DNA from: Ichthyophthirius multifiliis
Lineage: Eukaryota > Ciliophora > Oligohymenophorea > Hymenostomatida
Assembly: GCF_000220395.1 (NCBI RefSeq)
Contig: NW_004087459.1
Location: 1-64,000 of the forward strand
DNA length: 64,000 nucleotides
Direction: 5' to 3'
The notes beneath the pieces were generated by a model, which saw nothing but the letters and a program-made list of their open reading frames with translations, ran no database searches and was not told where the DNA came from. How positions within the stretch are numbered: position 1 is the stretch's first letter; every line of letters starts with the position of its first letter. A program made the translations under genes and the position numbers. Of this stretch, positions 24,633-38,526 are shown one piece after another.

Positions 24633-26859
24633 TCAACACATTTAAATATAATATTATTAACTTTAATACATAGGCTAAAAAGATGGTAAATTTACTATTA
24701 CTTTATTAGGTAAATTAAAAAATCTTTTAAGTATCATACAAGTTTATAATTGATTAGGAATATTTTATTTATTTTTACAATTTGTATCACATTAATATAC
24801 TTAATGAATAATACTATAACCAATCGCAAAAGCAGTCTAGTATATATATATATTTTTTTTAATAAAAATACAAATATAAATAGAAATTACTTTTATATTT
24901 TAATATTTAAAAGTTGATCTAGACACATTATTTTATGGATATAATGGGTCAAATATTTATATTTTTCCTTAATTTAAAAGATCCTATATTTTATTAAAAT
25001 ATAAATATGTATATATATATAAATATATATATATAAATAAATAAATATATATATATATATATTATTTTTTTACATAACTAGTATCTATTATATAAGAATT
25101 GACATTATTCTATGATTCGATTCTATAAGGTTTAACATATTTATATTTATAATCATCCATTCCATAAAATAATAAAAAATCTACTAGAAGTTAACCTAAA
25201 CAAGGCCAATTATATTCATTATTTTCATTTAATCGAATATCTTCAAATTTTAATTTCATCTTTTTTTTATTTTTTTAAATAAATAAAAAAAAAAACACAC
25301 AAAAATAAAAATAAAAACAAAAACAATAATAATAAAAAAATACTTATAAAAAATAAACAATCATTAAAATTAAAGAATATGAGCTTAATCCACCTGTATA
25401 AGTATCATTTAAGTCTGAAGTATAAAGGAATTATTTCAGTACCAAAGCTAATCCTTTTAAAGGTTTATAAAAGCCTAAATATTCATTAACTAAATCCACA
25501 CATTTTAATCCATTATGCATTGGTTCTTAGATTGTAATATCTAATCTTTTGCCTTTATATTCTTTAGTACATGTAATTTTGAGTACTTAAATAATTGCTT
25601 TGGAAATATGTTATGTAGAAAAAATAAAATCCTTTTGTTTTTTTAATAAATTTTCTATATTCATTAATATTTGATTTTGGTTTTCACTAAAAGACTCGAT
25701 TTAAATAACTAAATCAATATCAGACCAAGGCAGGCAAAGCTAAGTTGCAAAAGATCCATATATATGTATTTTAGCATTTTAATATTCCTAGTTTATTGTA
25801 TTAGTGAATTTATTTATTAATTGATCGAATAAAAGCTTATTTAAACTATTATAAGAGTCTACTTCCTATTCAAATTGCTTTATTTCTTATGTTAAAAATG
25901 GAACTAATTATTAACAGTTCATAATTTGAGTTTCTTATAATTCAACATCGTAACGAGGGTATCTATCGAAACATTTTTAATCTAAAATATCATCTTAACA
26001 ACTTATTAGGATTTAATTTTGGTTTTATGTTATTTAATTTTAGGGTAATGGTTTGTTTTCTAGCAATTATTATTTTTCAGATATTTGTAATTTTTCTGAA
26101 TTTTTTTATTGTTTTTGTTAATTTTATAAATCCTTTTTGGTGAGTTTTTTATTTTTTATAGAAAATAAAAATTTACTTTTATTTATTCACTTGCCATTTT
26201 TAATCTCATTTCTGTATCTTTTATTCTCGCTTCCATATCTTTTAGTCGAGATTCTCTGTCTTTTAATTTGATTTCTAATTAAATGCATTTTGCTTAACAA
26301 TTTTAATTTGAATATTATTAACTGTTTTAATACAATTCTATTATTCTCTTTTATTTATATTGTTTAAAGTTTATTATTTTTAAAAATAAAATAATACTTT
26401 AGTATCTTCTTTTAATTCTTTCATATTTTATTATGTTGATATATTCACTACGTATACATTTGGCTCATTATTACACTTTTTAATTATATTATTATTTACT
26501 TCTATATATTATCTTGGAGGTTGATTATTATTATAAATTTGCTAATTAAGATAATTCTAAACATCTTTTTTTTTAATAAAATAATATAAATAAAATAGAA
26601 GTTAATTATAATTAAAGAGTATTGTTAAAAAATATCAATATATGTTTAGTTTTTAAATTCAAATTAAATATTTTATATTTATTTGTATTTTATTTACTTT
26701 CTTTTTTTTCATTTCTAATAATTTATCTTATTTAAAATAAAAAAATTGTAAAATTTATTAATATTATTTATACTATGATCCATCAATGATAAAATCTACT
26801 GAATTTAATTAATTTTGAATTTAATTATCTCCTTCTTCTATGTATTTATCAATATTCAT
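24633..26859 (-). CDS. Non-canonical poly(A) polymerase / TRF4-Cid1-type nucleotidyltransferase
   Basis: The catalytic core reads IYGSFATQLCLPWSDIDLVI (pol-beta fold with the DxD pair), with the third carboxylate in KGKRLDITIQEP. A PAP-associated region follows: LVLKQFLYTSDLNDTYTGG, LSSYSLILMIVYFL, LGQLLVDFLLFYG, DPLYPQNNVSRSTF and TAFAIGYSI. This is the TRF4/PAPD5-type arrangement, so it should add nucleotides to RNA 3' ends. Introns interrupt the C-terminal half (about 25263-25348, 24993-25078 and 24835-24890). Upstream is a coiled-coil rich in E/K/Q (IKLKDRESRLKDMEARIKDT). An N-terminal exon, MNIDKYIEEGDNQIQNQL, probably belongs to it, though that junction is one base out of phase. The start is 26859 if that exon is included. 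The stop is TGA 24633-24635. Confidence 0.83.
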
Positions 26860-26997
26860 TTTAATAAAATATTAATATATTTTTTTTTAATTTTATATAA
26901 ATATATAAATTAAATTTTTAATTTATTATATAAAATAAATAGATTTGAGGAATATAATACAATATAAAATAAATTATAAAATTATTTATTTAATATA

Positions 26998-27049
<52 letters not shown>

Positions 27050-27147
27050 CTAAAAAAAGATAATGACTAAGAATAGATAAATAAAAATTATTTAAAAGAT
27101 ATTAATAAAATAAAATAATTTTAATAATGATATAATAATAAGCAAAA
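26860..27147. promoter_or_regulatory. Short divergent promoter region with (TA)n tract
   Basis: These 288 nt separate the divergent start codons of the poly(A) polymerase and CAND1 and must contain both 5' control regions. A TA tract occupies about 26997-27045. No specific factor site can be named from the sequence. Confidence 0.4.
27000..27046. repeat. (TA)n microsatellite
   Basis: A nearly pure TA tract of about 45 nt, positioned upstream of CAND1 in the divergent spacer. Confidence 0.85.
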
Positions 27148-30100
27148 ATGGATTAAAAAAGATTCGAGGAATTAGTATAAGATGCAAAAGATTGCGATCC
27201 TGATAAAAAATTTATGGCCGCAAATGATTTATCAAATGCTTTATCAAAATATTAACTTTAAGCAAAAGACTATGATAAAGTTGTATCTATATTATTAACT
27301 TAATTAAATGATGAATCTTCTGAAGTTTAAGGTTATATATATTTTATTTTCAATTTGAGTTAAATTACAAATACATAGGAAATTCTATTAGATGTCTTTC
27401 AAAAATTATTTCAAAATTATAAGAAAGTTAAATAGAGAATGTGGCTAAGACAATGATTTAAAAAGTTATAGAAGACAGAGGAGAATATAAAGATGTATAT
27501 GCTACTTGTTTAAAAACTCTTATAAATGATGTTCCTTCTAATTATGCTAAATCTGTCTAGCCTGTATTTTTACATGCAGTTACCAGTATTATATAATATA
27601 ATTTTTTAAATAAAAAAATATTATTTAGAGATGGAATAAAATAAAGGAGAAAAAAATTATGAAGTTGAAGAAGAACTTTGTGATATTTTAAATATTCTTT
27701 TCAAAAAATGGGCATAAGTACTTTCTACTTAAAATATGAGTATGAAAAGCTTGACTAATATTCTTATGAGTAAAAATATATACATATTTAAACAAATATA
27801 TATATATAAATATAAATATAAATATAAATATATATAAATATAAATATATAACTTATTATATAATTAATTATATATATATATACAAATATATATATTTAAT
27901 AATATAAAATTTTAATTTAAAACAGATAATATTCTTAATATTGATAGAGTTTCTTTAAAAAAAAAATCTTGTAGTTGCTTAGGTAGTTTAGGGCTTCTTT
28001 TGCCTAAAGATGAAGTAATAAAAACTGTAAACACACTTTTAGAAAATTTAAAAAAACCTCCTTTAAATTAATTAGTATTTAATATTAATATATTCTTTTT
28101 TATATTATTATTTTTTAAAATAAAAATTATTAGTATTATTATTTAAAAGAAAAATAAATTTTTATTATTCATGCTATAAGTGCTTTATCAAAAACAGTAT
28201 CAAGAAAATTAGGAGTCTGTTTAAAATAGATAGTTTAATTGATAGTATCTAATATATAAGAATATATGACTGGAATAGAAGAATATGATTAAATTATAAT
28301 TATTTCGGAAATGTTTGAATTATATTTAGGAATACTAGAAAATTTAGTTAAAAATTCACATGACGAGACAAAAGAATTTTTCAATTAAATAATTGATTTA
28401 ACATCTGAATTAATAAATTATGATCCAAACAGAACTGCATAAATAGATGATTAATAAGAAATGGAAATCGAATGTAATATAATTTTATAAATAAAATAAC
28501 ATATTTATTGTAATATTCATTAAATATTTTAGAAGATGAAGAAGATTATGATTATTATTCAGAAGATTAAGATTCAGATGAATGTTCATGGAGAGTAAGA
28601 AGAGCATCTTTATAATTAATAGAAACTTTAGTAAAAAGTGATAGCGAATTAATAAAATATATATTCGAAAAATGTATTTCTTAAAATACTTAAAAAAATA
28701 TCATTTAAAGGTTAATGGAAAAATATGAAAATATTAGATTTGCTAATTTCTAATGTTTATAAACAGTTATTAAGTCAATAGTTATTTCTGACGGAAATTA
28801 AGATAAAATAGAAGATGAAGATTTAGATTTTGGGTAAACTCTGTTTTTGGTTCGTGTAAAATCTTCAGTAAAAGATTTTAATATATCAGAAATTATTAAT
28901 GACATATTAACTAAAATAGAAATAATTATAACTAAAGTATTTTTTTTAAAAAAAAATAATAAAAAATATAATATTTTATAATTAAATATATATAATAAAA
29001 AAAAATATAAAATAAAAAAATTAAAATTAAAATTAAATATAAAATATTATAATTATTAAAAATAATTTTATTAATTAATATGAATTATTAAATAATATAC
29101 TTATATATATATATATAATATATAAATATATATTTATGTATATATATATTTATTTTATATCATAATTATTTTTTTTAAATTCAATTTATATTTTTTTATT
29201 ATTTTTAAATAATACTTTTATTTATTTATATTAGGAAAAAAAAAATTCATAAGCTGTATAAGTAAGCGCTTTTAAATTAATTGAAAGTGTATGTGGAAAT
29301 TTAAGCAGATAAATAATAAGCGAACCTAAAATTTGGCAAAAAGCCTTAAATTTAATTTAAAATACAATTTAAAATAAACTAAGTGCAAACGAATTAAAAG
29401 TTTTATCATTTATTAGTTTAAGAAAATTATTAAAAAACTAAAATGAAAATTCTAACTGCATTTAGCATGTTTAAAAGAATGTTTTTTAAATTTTCAAATT
29501 ATGTTAATTAGGTTTAACCTAGGAATATTTTAAAATAATAAGTGAAACATTTAGATGTTTGAACTCTTTATTTGAAATTATAAACAAATAATTTAAAAGT
29601 TAAGATTATATATAGGAAATTCAGACAATTTTCCCCTAAATATTAAGTAGATTGAAAAGTTCTGATATTGATCAAGAAATAAAATAGTCTGTTTTAAGTT
29701 GCAGTTCTTCCCTTTTACTTAATGTTCATTTAAATTTGAATGTTTAATAATTAGAGGAAGTTTTTAGTGCAGTCAGTGAAAAAATAAAGAGCGAAACTAA
29801 AAAGATTCCCGTTTTAAAATTGATTAAAAAAGTCCCTGTTTCAATCACCTCATAAATTTAAAGTAGTAGTACTATTTTGGCTACTTTAAATAAAATTTCT
29901 TTGGATATTTCAGACTTTTTATAAAAATAAGATAGATCTTTAAGAGTCTCGTCTTTGGAAGCTTTGGAGAAGTTAATTTAAATTCTAAGTGAATCTAAAA
30001 ATGTACTCAATGAATAAACTAAAGACAATATTATACAAAAATCATGTGATTTCTTAAATGATAAAGACACATATATAGCTCAAATTGCACTTTAGTTAAT

Positions 30101-31624
30101 CCGAAAAGTAATTTAAAACTCGCCTAAAAATTCAAATTCTTATATTTAATTATAAAATACTATAATATAATTATGTAGTTCTTAAATAGTTTCCTCTACA
30201 TCTTCCTTTAATTCCCTATATGATGTTTTTGGAGAATTATCAGCTAAAAATGTGCTTAATAGAAAATAATGTATAGATAAATTATATGAAAACTCAAATA
30301 AAGATTCTTTAAATTCCATTTCTAAGGCTATTTGTGCTATTATTTTATAATCAACTGAAAATGACTTTTTGGACTTTTTATGCACATCAGCCTGTAATAT
30401 AAATGAAAATAGTCTCAAGAGATAGGTTTCTTTATATACTTTAGGCGAATTAGGTAGACATATAAATCTATGTAATGTAAATAATATTCTTAGTAAAGTA
30501 GAGGAAATTGTCAATAATAACAAAAATAATAACGAAGATATTCGAATTGCTGCCTCATTAGCTTTAGGAGGTATTGCATTTGGGAATTTAGAGTAGGTTT
30601 TACCTTAAGTAATATAGACTATTAATATAGGGTAAGAAGGGCAGTATTTAATGTTGAATGCCTTGAAGTAAATTATTGAACATTCTAGTGTTTTATCTCC
30701 TTCTATTATATAGATTATTCCGAATTTATTTAAAGCAGCTTAGAAAGATGATGAGTCTTTATGTAATATTATTTCGTATATTATCGGGAAGGTATGTCTT
30801 TTGGATATTAGGAGTATGAAATAATTAATTATTTAGAATTTGAAAAATAAAGAAAATAATAATATTAGATATACAACAGCCAGTTCTTTTAAATATTTTT
30901 GTGTTAAAAATGTTAAAGTCGAAAATGAAATTAAAGAATTAACTTTTGAATTGTTAGAGAATATCTAAGATTCCAATTTTAGGACTAGGGCAGCTATTTT
31001 AAAGTCTCTAAATGTAATTGCATATAATATTCCACAAGCGATATTACCTCATGTTAGTAAATAAGAGTTCTTCTTGCCTTTATAGAAAAGCTTGAAGCTG
31101 TTTTAGGTTAAAGAAATTGATTTTGGACCGTTTAAATAGAAAAATGATGAAGCTGAACCGGTTAGAAATGCAGCATTTTCACTAGTAGATACTGCTATTG
31201 ATCATTTACATTATAGAGGAGTTGAAAATTTCGAAAGGGAAATTATTTAAGAGGCTTTAGATTAATTTGGTATGTTATATTTTATATATATTTATATAAT
31301 AATATATATATTATAGCATGTGAATCTTCAGAAGATATTAAAATTTTGAGATTTTAAATTATTAAAAAATTGGCTTTAAAAGTACCTCTTAAAGTTACTC
31401 CTTTCTTAGATAATATTTCAGAAGTTTTTCTTAATGTACTTAAACCTTATGCTAGTAAAAGTGATGGTGATAGAGCTGCTGATATGATTAGAATTGGGTT
31501 AAAGACTGTTGTGACACTTAAAAATATTGCTGAAGATGAAAATAATTAGAAATATATATAATTTTGGGAATTAGTTATGAAAACCGAGAAATTTAAGAAT
31601 ATTATTAATTAAATGTTTAATTGA
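27148..31624 (+). CDS. Cullin-associated NEDD8-dissociated protein (CAND1/TIP120)
   Basis: HEAT-repeat protein of about 1,200 residues. The start reads MDQKRFEELVQDAKDCDPDK, then KFMAANDLSNALSKY and LTQLNDESSEVQGNSIRCL, matching the N-terminal HEAT repeats of CAND1. An acidic loop with EDEEDYDYYSEDQDSDE precedes SWRVRRASLQLIETLV, exactly the D/E-rich loop plus SWKVRRaA element of the family. The C-terminal TIP120 region shows EIDFGPFKQKNDEAEPVRNA, AFSLVDTAIDHLHYRG and DIKILRFQIIKKLALKVP. CAND1 binds cullin-RBX1 and exchanges SCF substrate adaptors. Several short introns are visible (for example about 27331-27377, 27777-27924, 28940-29234 and 31269-31317), some filled with TA repeats. The stop is TGA 31622-31624. 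Confidence 0.9.
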
Positions 31625-32137
31625 TATTATTCACTTCTTTTTTTTATTTTTTTCTTTTTTATTATTATTTAATTTTTAATTATTATAATTTTTTTATTAT
31701 TAATAAAAATTTATTAATTTAATTTTTTTTTTTTATAAATAATTTTAATAAATAAATTTTTTATTTATAAATTTTTTTTTTCTAAATAATATTTTATTAA
31801 TATAGTTAATATTAATTATAATTTAATTAAAAATTATTATTAATTAATCATATTAATAGAAAAAATACAATATTTTTATTAATTTATATATTTAATAATG
31901 ATTTATATAGTCTCTAAAAATACATATCAAAAATTTATTATTAGATACATAAATAAAAAATATTAAATAATAATATCTTTTTTTCAAATAAAACAAATAA
32001 ATACCGAATTTTTAAATTAATAAATTTAATATATAATTTTTCAAAAAAAAAAAAAAAAATTATCAAAATATTTTCAAAATTTAAAAATAATATATAAAAA
32101 AATATATATATAAAAATAATAATAAACGATAATAAAA
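31625..32137. other. AT-rich intergenic spacer
   Basis: About 0.5 kb of A/T-rich sequence between two genes on the plus strand, with a poly-A run near 32045. No gene is seen. Confidence 0.5.
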
Positions 32138-32984
32138 ATGAATACTTTTTTTAGATGTTTTAAACATCCATTAAAGAAAGTAGAAGCCTTATGTACAGAT
32201 ACAACTTGTAATAATTATAGGTTTTTTTGCATTTAATGCTTTTTCGATTATTCTGATCATTTTATAAATCATAAACAAAATATTCATGAAGTCAATAACA
32301 TTTTAGAGTTTTATATAAAAAATATATAATAGAATTCTTATATAGATTAAAGTTTATAAAATATGTTTAAGAGTATAAAAGATTATGAAATATAAATCGA
32401 ATAAAAACGTAAAGAATATATAAAAATAATAGATGATATATAAAGAACTTTTGAATAGGAAAAAAAATAAATAATAACAGAGATACATTCATATCTTTCG
32501 CATATTTAATAAAGTTTATATTAAAACTATGAAATTATTAATTAAAAATATAGAATGTAAAACTTAGATTGTTTAGATTTGAGCAAAATTGAAAATGAGA
32601 AGGAAATAACAGATTATTTTGAGAAAATTATTTTTAGCTAATAAATATATGTAAAATAAGAATATGATAATGAAGCTTTTTAATTTTATAATAATATTTA
32701 AAAAATATTATTAGAATTAGAAATTGTTTAAAATAATTAAGTTTAGAATTATATAATAAATTAATAAAATATATTCAAAAATAAGTTTAAAGAACTTAAA
32801 AATTTACTTTTTTAATAATAAAATAACAATCTCTCATTTATTAATAATAAAGAACAATATTCTAGTATAAAAAAAATTAAATCCCCATCTTCGTTTGAAA
32901 ATAGTATAGCTAATTATTTTTCTATAAAAAATTAAGATGTAAATAATATTATAAATAGCAAAAATATCAATAATAATAATAATA

Positions 32985-33022
<38 letters not shown>

Positions 33023-34573
33023 TATAGATAAATTTTTAATAATATTGAAAATAATTTTATGAATAATTAAAATAAATAATATTAATAAAATTTATAAAAT
33101 TAAACTCTTAGTTTAAAAAATAATTAAGCTTTTTATTCTAAAGGTTAACCTTAAATTAATAAAAATAATATAATAAATCAAAATAAAAATTAAATTGAAT
33201 AAAATATGGATTTGATAGTTTAAAAAAATAAAAATGAGATTAATGCTAATAATATAGAAATTTTACAAATTGATAGTTATATAGATGATTAAAATTAGTA
33301 TGACATAAATAAATATGAAAATTAAAATAATATATTAATTAAAAATTTAAAAAATTTAAAAATAAATAATAATAATAATAATAAAAATAATAATAATAAT
33401 AATTTTAATAATAATAATAATTATAATAATTCATTTATCTAAAATACAAATAAAAATTAAAATAATAACATCAGTTAAAATAACATTAATAATAATTTTA
33501 GTTAAAATAATATTCACTACATTAGTTCAAGAAATATAGATTAGAAATTAAAAAATTCTTCTCAATCAGCATCTATATTTCCGTAAAACCCTATCGAAGA
33601 CACCGACTATCTTCACACTAAAGGAATATTAGCATTAATAGTTTTTCAAGAAGATAACTTAAAAAAAATTATAGCCTCAGGATCTTTAGATTGCACAATA
33701 AAAATATGGAAATTACAATCAAATAGCTTTGATTTAATAAAAACTTTAAAAGGACATAAAGCTTATATATCTTGTTTACTCAAAATAGAAAAGGACAATA
33801 ATATATTTCTTGTCTCAGGTTCATAAGATGGCGCAATAATAATATGGAATCCTATTTTATAAGGGCATGAATTACTTTTTAAATTTGAAGATCATACAGA
33901 TTTAATTTGTTAAATTATATATTATGACAATGAAATATATACATGTAAAAAAATTATATTTATTTTAAAACAAATATTTTAAAAATGAGGTTCATTAGAT
34001 AAAACTATAAAAATATTAAATGTAGATACATTGAATTATACATTTGAAATAAAAGAGGAATAAATTGCAATTACTAATATGTGTTTATTTTAAAATTTTT
34101 AAACGAAATCTGTTTATATAGCAGGAGCTTAAGGTACAGGCTTTAAAATTTGGCAAAAGAAAGAAAATTAACAAAATTTTAGACTTAATTTTTATAATAA
34201 TCAAGCTCATAAAAGTGGAATTTCATGTATTGAAAAAATAAGAAAAAATAATGTGGATATAATAACTGCTGGAAACGACGGAATTATTAAATTATGGAAT
34301 TTATAATAAGGATAATGTATTTAATAGTTATTTGGACATTGTAATATTGTGTTTTAATTTTGGTATGATGATATTTTGGGAATTTTGTATACTGGAAGTA
34401 CTGATAAAAGTCTAAGAGTTTGGGATATGGAGAAAGAAATTAAAATCATAAAAAATGAAAATTTATATAATGAAGAATTTATTAAAAAAGGATAGTTTAT
34501 TGTTTTTAAAAATAATAAATTTATACTAGCAGCTTCTAATAATTCTAATATTATATCAGTAATTTTATTTTGA
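32138..34573 (+). CDS. B-box-like zinc finger, poly-Asn, WD40-repeat protein
   Basis: The N-terminus has a Cys/His array: FRCFKHPLKKVEALC, NNYRFFCIQCFFDYSDHF, NHKQNIHEVN. This resembles a B-box zinc finger. A coiled-coil of about 200 residues follows, then Asn-rich low-complexity sequence (33000-33500, many AAT codons). The C-terminal half is a WD40 propeller: ASGSLDCTIKIWKLQS, GSQDGAIIIWNP, SLDKTIKI, AGNDGIIKLWNL, GSTDKSLRVWDM. One intron (33945-33989, 45 nt) cuts the third blade. B-box plus coiled-coil recalls TRIM architecture, but no RING domain is visible, so E3 activity is not implied. The propeller probably binds protein partners. The stop is TGA 34571-34573. Confidence 0.82.
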
Positions 34574-34658
34574 ACAAAAAATAAATATGTATATAAAATT
34601 TTATTTATATTTTATATAATTATTATTCTTATTAAAATATTATATATTTAATTTTTTT

Positions 34659-35534
34659 TCATTCGTTTTCTTCTTATAATAATATATATGACTCTCTATC
34701 CAGAATTTAAAAAGCAATAATTAAAGGTTTTATACTAGATATAGTGGAATTATTTTATGTCATTTTTTCAAGTAAAATATCTGTGATATTAAGCCAATCT
34801 TCTTTTTATTTATCATCTATAGACTTTATATTGGAAAATCTCTATTTTATTTCTTAAATATTAACTTCTAATTATTAAATTATTTAATCATATTTTTATT
34901 TTATTTAATATTAATTTGTTATATTTAAAAATCTATCTTATGATTCATCTGTAAATAATTCATATTCTAAACTTATTACTGCAAATTTATCAAAAGAGAA
35001 ATTCTTTTCTCCTTCATCATCTATTATATCTGCATTTTCCTAAAATATTTAATATAATTGATAATCATCGAATTTGTCAGGTTCTATATGTCTATTTAAA
35101 AGACTCCATTCTGAAAAGTTACATTTTTTATTTCCATCTAAATCACAAGCATTAAAAGCATTTATTACATATTATTTTGCTCTGTTTATTAATATTTTAT
35201 ATGTCTGGAGTAATCTAAACATATATTAATCGAAATCTATTATTTATACTTTATTATTGTCATAAAATTTTAATTATTCCAAATCTATTCGCAATTCTTA
35301 ATTTTCATCAGGTTTCATTCTAGAATCGCCAAATTAACTTATATAATGAACAGCTTTTATATATGGTACTATATATTCCTAATCATTTTCTGAATTTAAA
35401 TAATGTTTTCCTATTATATAAAATTAAAATAAACTAAAATATATAAATAAAAATTTTATATATAGAAATTAATATAAAAAATATAAATATAAATATTTAT
35501 ATAAAAAATGTAAATATATAATATATACATATAA

Positions 35535-35566
<32 letters not shown>

Positions 35567-38526
35567 ATTTATATATATATATTTATATTTATGAATCTTA
35601 TTTACCTGCTTATGAAACATTATTTATAAAATCAAGAACATCTATATATTTATTAAATTCTTCTGTAGAATAATTTTAACTAATTTCTTATAAATTTAGA
35701 AATTTAGAGAACATATTAACTCTGAAAATATGTAAATATTTTTTTACTGAAAGAATTAAAATTAAAAATTTTTAATCCGCAATTTTTTTAATTGCATACA
35801 TTTAACTATAATAATTATATGAATAATTACAAAATTCTATGTCTTTTATGCTTGCGTTTTCTTTGGTCTAGTTTAATCTTTCATTATATATAGTATTTAT
35901 CTATTTAAGAACAGTTTTTAGACTCATATAGTTATTAAATTTAGTTATTTTTAAATTTTTAGTTTATTCTATTATTTTTTTTCCTACATTTGTATTCTTT
36001 TAAAATTCATAAGCTATATTTATTTTTTTCCCTAATTCAAATCCTTTTGGTATAATTTATGCTTTTCTAACTTTTTATAAATTATGATCATGTTAATTTT
36101 AAATGTTTTTTTTTTTATGTTCATTTGGAATTTCTTCCTCGGATTTTTTTTTTTCGATAGGATTTTCTTGTTTAGTATTTATTTCTTGATTTTTTAATTT
36201 TTCTTTTATTATTTCTTCATTTATTTATATTATTAAATTTTCTTTTTCGTTTAATTTACTTTTTAAAACCTCTATTTGATATTCTAGCTCTTTTATTTTT
36301 ACGTTTAATTTTCCGTTTTAAATTATCGTTAATTAATACATTTAATTTAATTCTGGTTGATTTTCGTTTGACTATTCTTAAAAAAAATTAAATTATTTAA
36401 TTTCTTATATTATCTTTATTATATTATTCTAAGTTAATATTTATTTTAAGCAATTTTTAATTATTTAATTGTTTTTTTCTTGTTCGCTTTTTTGAATTTC
36501 CATTAAATTTTTTTCTATTTAATTATCATTTTGATATTAATTTATATTTTATTCATTTTAAACCGAAAAATTCAAAAAGAATGGCTCAAATAGATTTTCA
36601 ATAATATTTTTGAATTAACATACAAATGAAGTATTGATTTTAGATTTATTTTCATTTTATTTTTAATTTGTGTTTTATTCAATAATTAATTATTATTTAC
36701 ATTCAAAAAGTTAAAAATAATCATCAAAAACTTCTTAAGAAGTAAAGATTTAATCGTATTTTAAATCTAATAAAAGCACATTATCTGTTTGAGTATTTTT
36801 TTCGAAAAAAAAAGAATTTAAAAATTCTTAATAATCAATTTAAGTAGTTTTATTTTCTATTTTTATATTAATTTCATTATTTATGAAATTTAATTATTGA
36901 ATATTTATTATTTCTTAATTATCATTTTCATCATTTTAAAAAATAAAATTATTATTCTCAATTTCATCTTAATTTTCATCTTCTTCTTATTCATCTACTT
37001 ATATTTTTAAGTTTTAAGAAATATTCTGTTATTTTTTTATTTGTGTTTCAGATAAGTTTATACTAATGGCTTTTTCTTAAGAAAGCTTTCTTTATTATTA
37101 TATTTTCAATTTTTATAATTTTATTTTTTCGCCATAATTTTCGATTATATTGTCTACTTTTTATTTTTAAAGAAAATGTTTTTTTTTTAAATATTAACAA
37201 ATAAGTTTTGTTTTAGTTAACTCTTAAAGATTTTCTTTAATTTTTAAGTCTTTTTCGTTTATTTATTCTAGTTTTTCTTTTATTGTTTATTCAAATTCAT
37301 TTATTTAGTAATATAGACTAACTATTTTTTAATTTTTTTGAAATAATTAATCTTTTTATATATATATTAAATCATTTTTTTCTTTTTCTAATTTTTATTT
37401 CATATTAGAAAGTTATATTTGAAGTTATTTTTCCTTTTTTTAGGAAAAAGATTTTCTTTGATTTTCCAAAAAAACAAAAAACTCATATTTTTCAAGGCAG
37501 TCATTTTTAAGTATTTTTTCAATTTCTAAAATTCCGATTTTGACAATTTCTTCATATTATTTTTAATCAAATAATAAATCATTTATTTTAAAAAATTCTT
37601 CGAATTTTTTTTACAATTATTTTATTTCTGTTCTTGCTTTTTTATATTTTTTTTTTTAAAAAAAAAAGTTTTTTATTTACTTGAATTTCCATCCTATATA
37701 CGGATTTATTATTAAATTTAATTTTTTATAGTTTCAAAATTTTTTTAAAAAGAAGGATTTTTTTCTTTAGATTTTTAGTTAGTTTCTTCTTGACTGGTAG
37801 TTGTAATTCTTTGTGAAAAAAATATGTTTTTTTCAATTTTTTATTATAATGTATTTTCTCTTGTACGAGTAGTTTTTATAATATTCCTTGCTGAATTCGG
37901 AAAGTCTAAAATTTTTTTATATTGTTGAATTTCTTATAAAATATTTTGTTTGAAAAAATTTTTATCTTAATTGATTTTATTTTTTTTTATTTAAGTTAAT
38001 AGTCCTTAGTTTTTATTAGCATTTTTTTTTCTTTCTGTTTTTGGCGTATTTTATTAAGAAAAAACAGTTTCTTACGAATTATTATGTAAAAAGGTTTTTG
38101 TAAAATTTCTTTATGAAAATTCACTTGAATTGTTATATTTTTAAAATTGAAAAAAACGTTCACACCTCTATTTTAATTCATTAGTAATAAAGTTTTTTTA
38201 ATTTGATCTATTTATTTTTATGTTTATTTATATAATAAATAGTTAATGTTTATTTCATTATTTAAAAAAAAAAAATATACTTATTACGAATATTAAGTAT
38301 TTATTTTTAATTATAAAAATTCTTTTTCTTAAGATACGTTTTTTAAGTTTTATCTTTATTGTGTTTTTTATTATATTAAATACTTAAAGTTATTTGTTTA
38401 AGACTTGTTCATTTATTTGGTTATTTTTTCTATTTATTATATAGATCTTATTGTACTTTATGTTTAAGCAAAGCGATTAGTTGTGCTTACTGATAAGCAT
38501 CTTTAATCTTTTAATTTACTTTACAT
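34659..38526 (-). CDS. Long coiled-coil protein with C-terminal EF-hand
   Basis: The start (MQSKLKDQRCLSVSTTNRF) is Ser/Thr/Gln-rich. It is followed by a low-complexity segment with SARNIIKTTRTREN, then about 700 residues of E/K/Q/N-rich coiled coil (about 37700-36100). A more conserved block follows: VRKAQIIPKGFELGKKINIA, DIEFCNYSYNYYSQMYAIKK. An intron of about 190 nt rich in TA/TTTA lies near 35412-35604. The C-terminal part contains a good EF-hand loop, NACDLDGNKKCNFSEW (D-x-D-x-N-x-K-C-x-F-x-E), preceded by VINAF. A second, weaker helix-loop-helix may surround FDDYQLYQIFQENADIIDDE. I infer a calcium-responsive structural, perhaps ciliary or cortical, protein, but do not recognise a named orthologue. 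The stop is TGA 34659-34661. The reading frame of the first exon is uncertain because of A-runs. Confidence 0.65.

Noticed and set aside
30182-30523. Minus-strand frame of 113 residues
   Set aside because: It is antisense to the HEAT repeats of CAND1.
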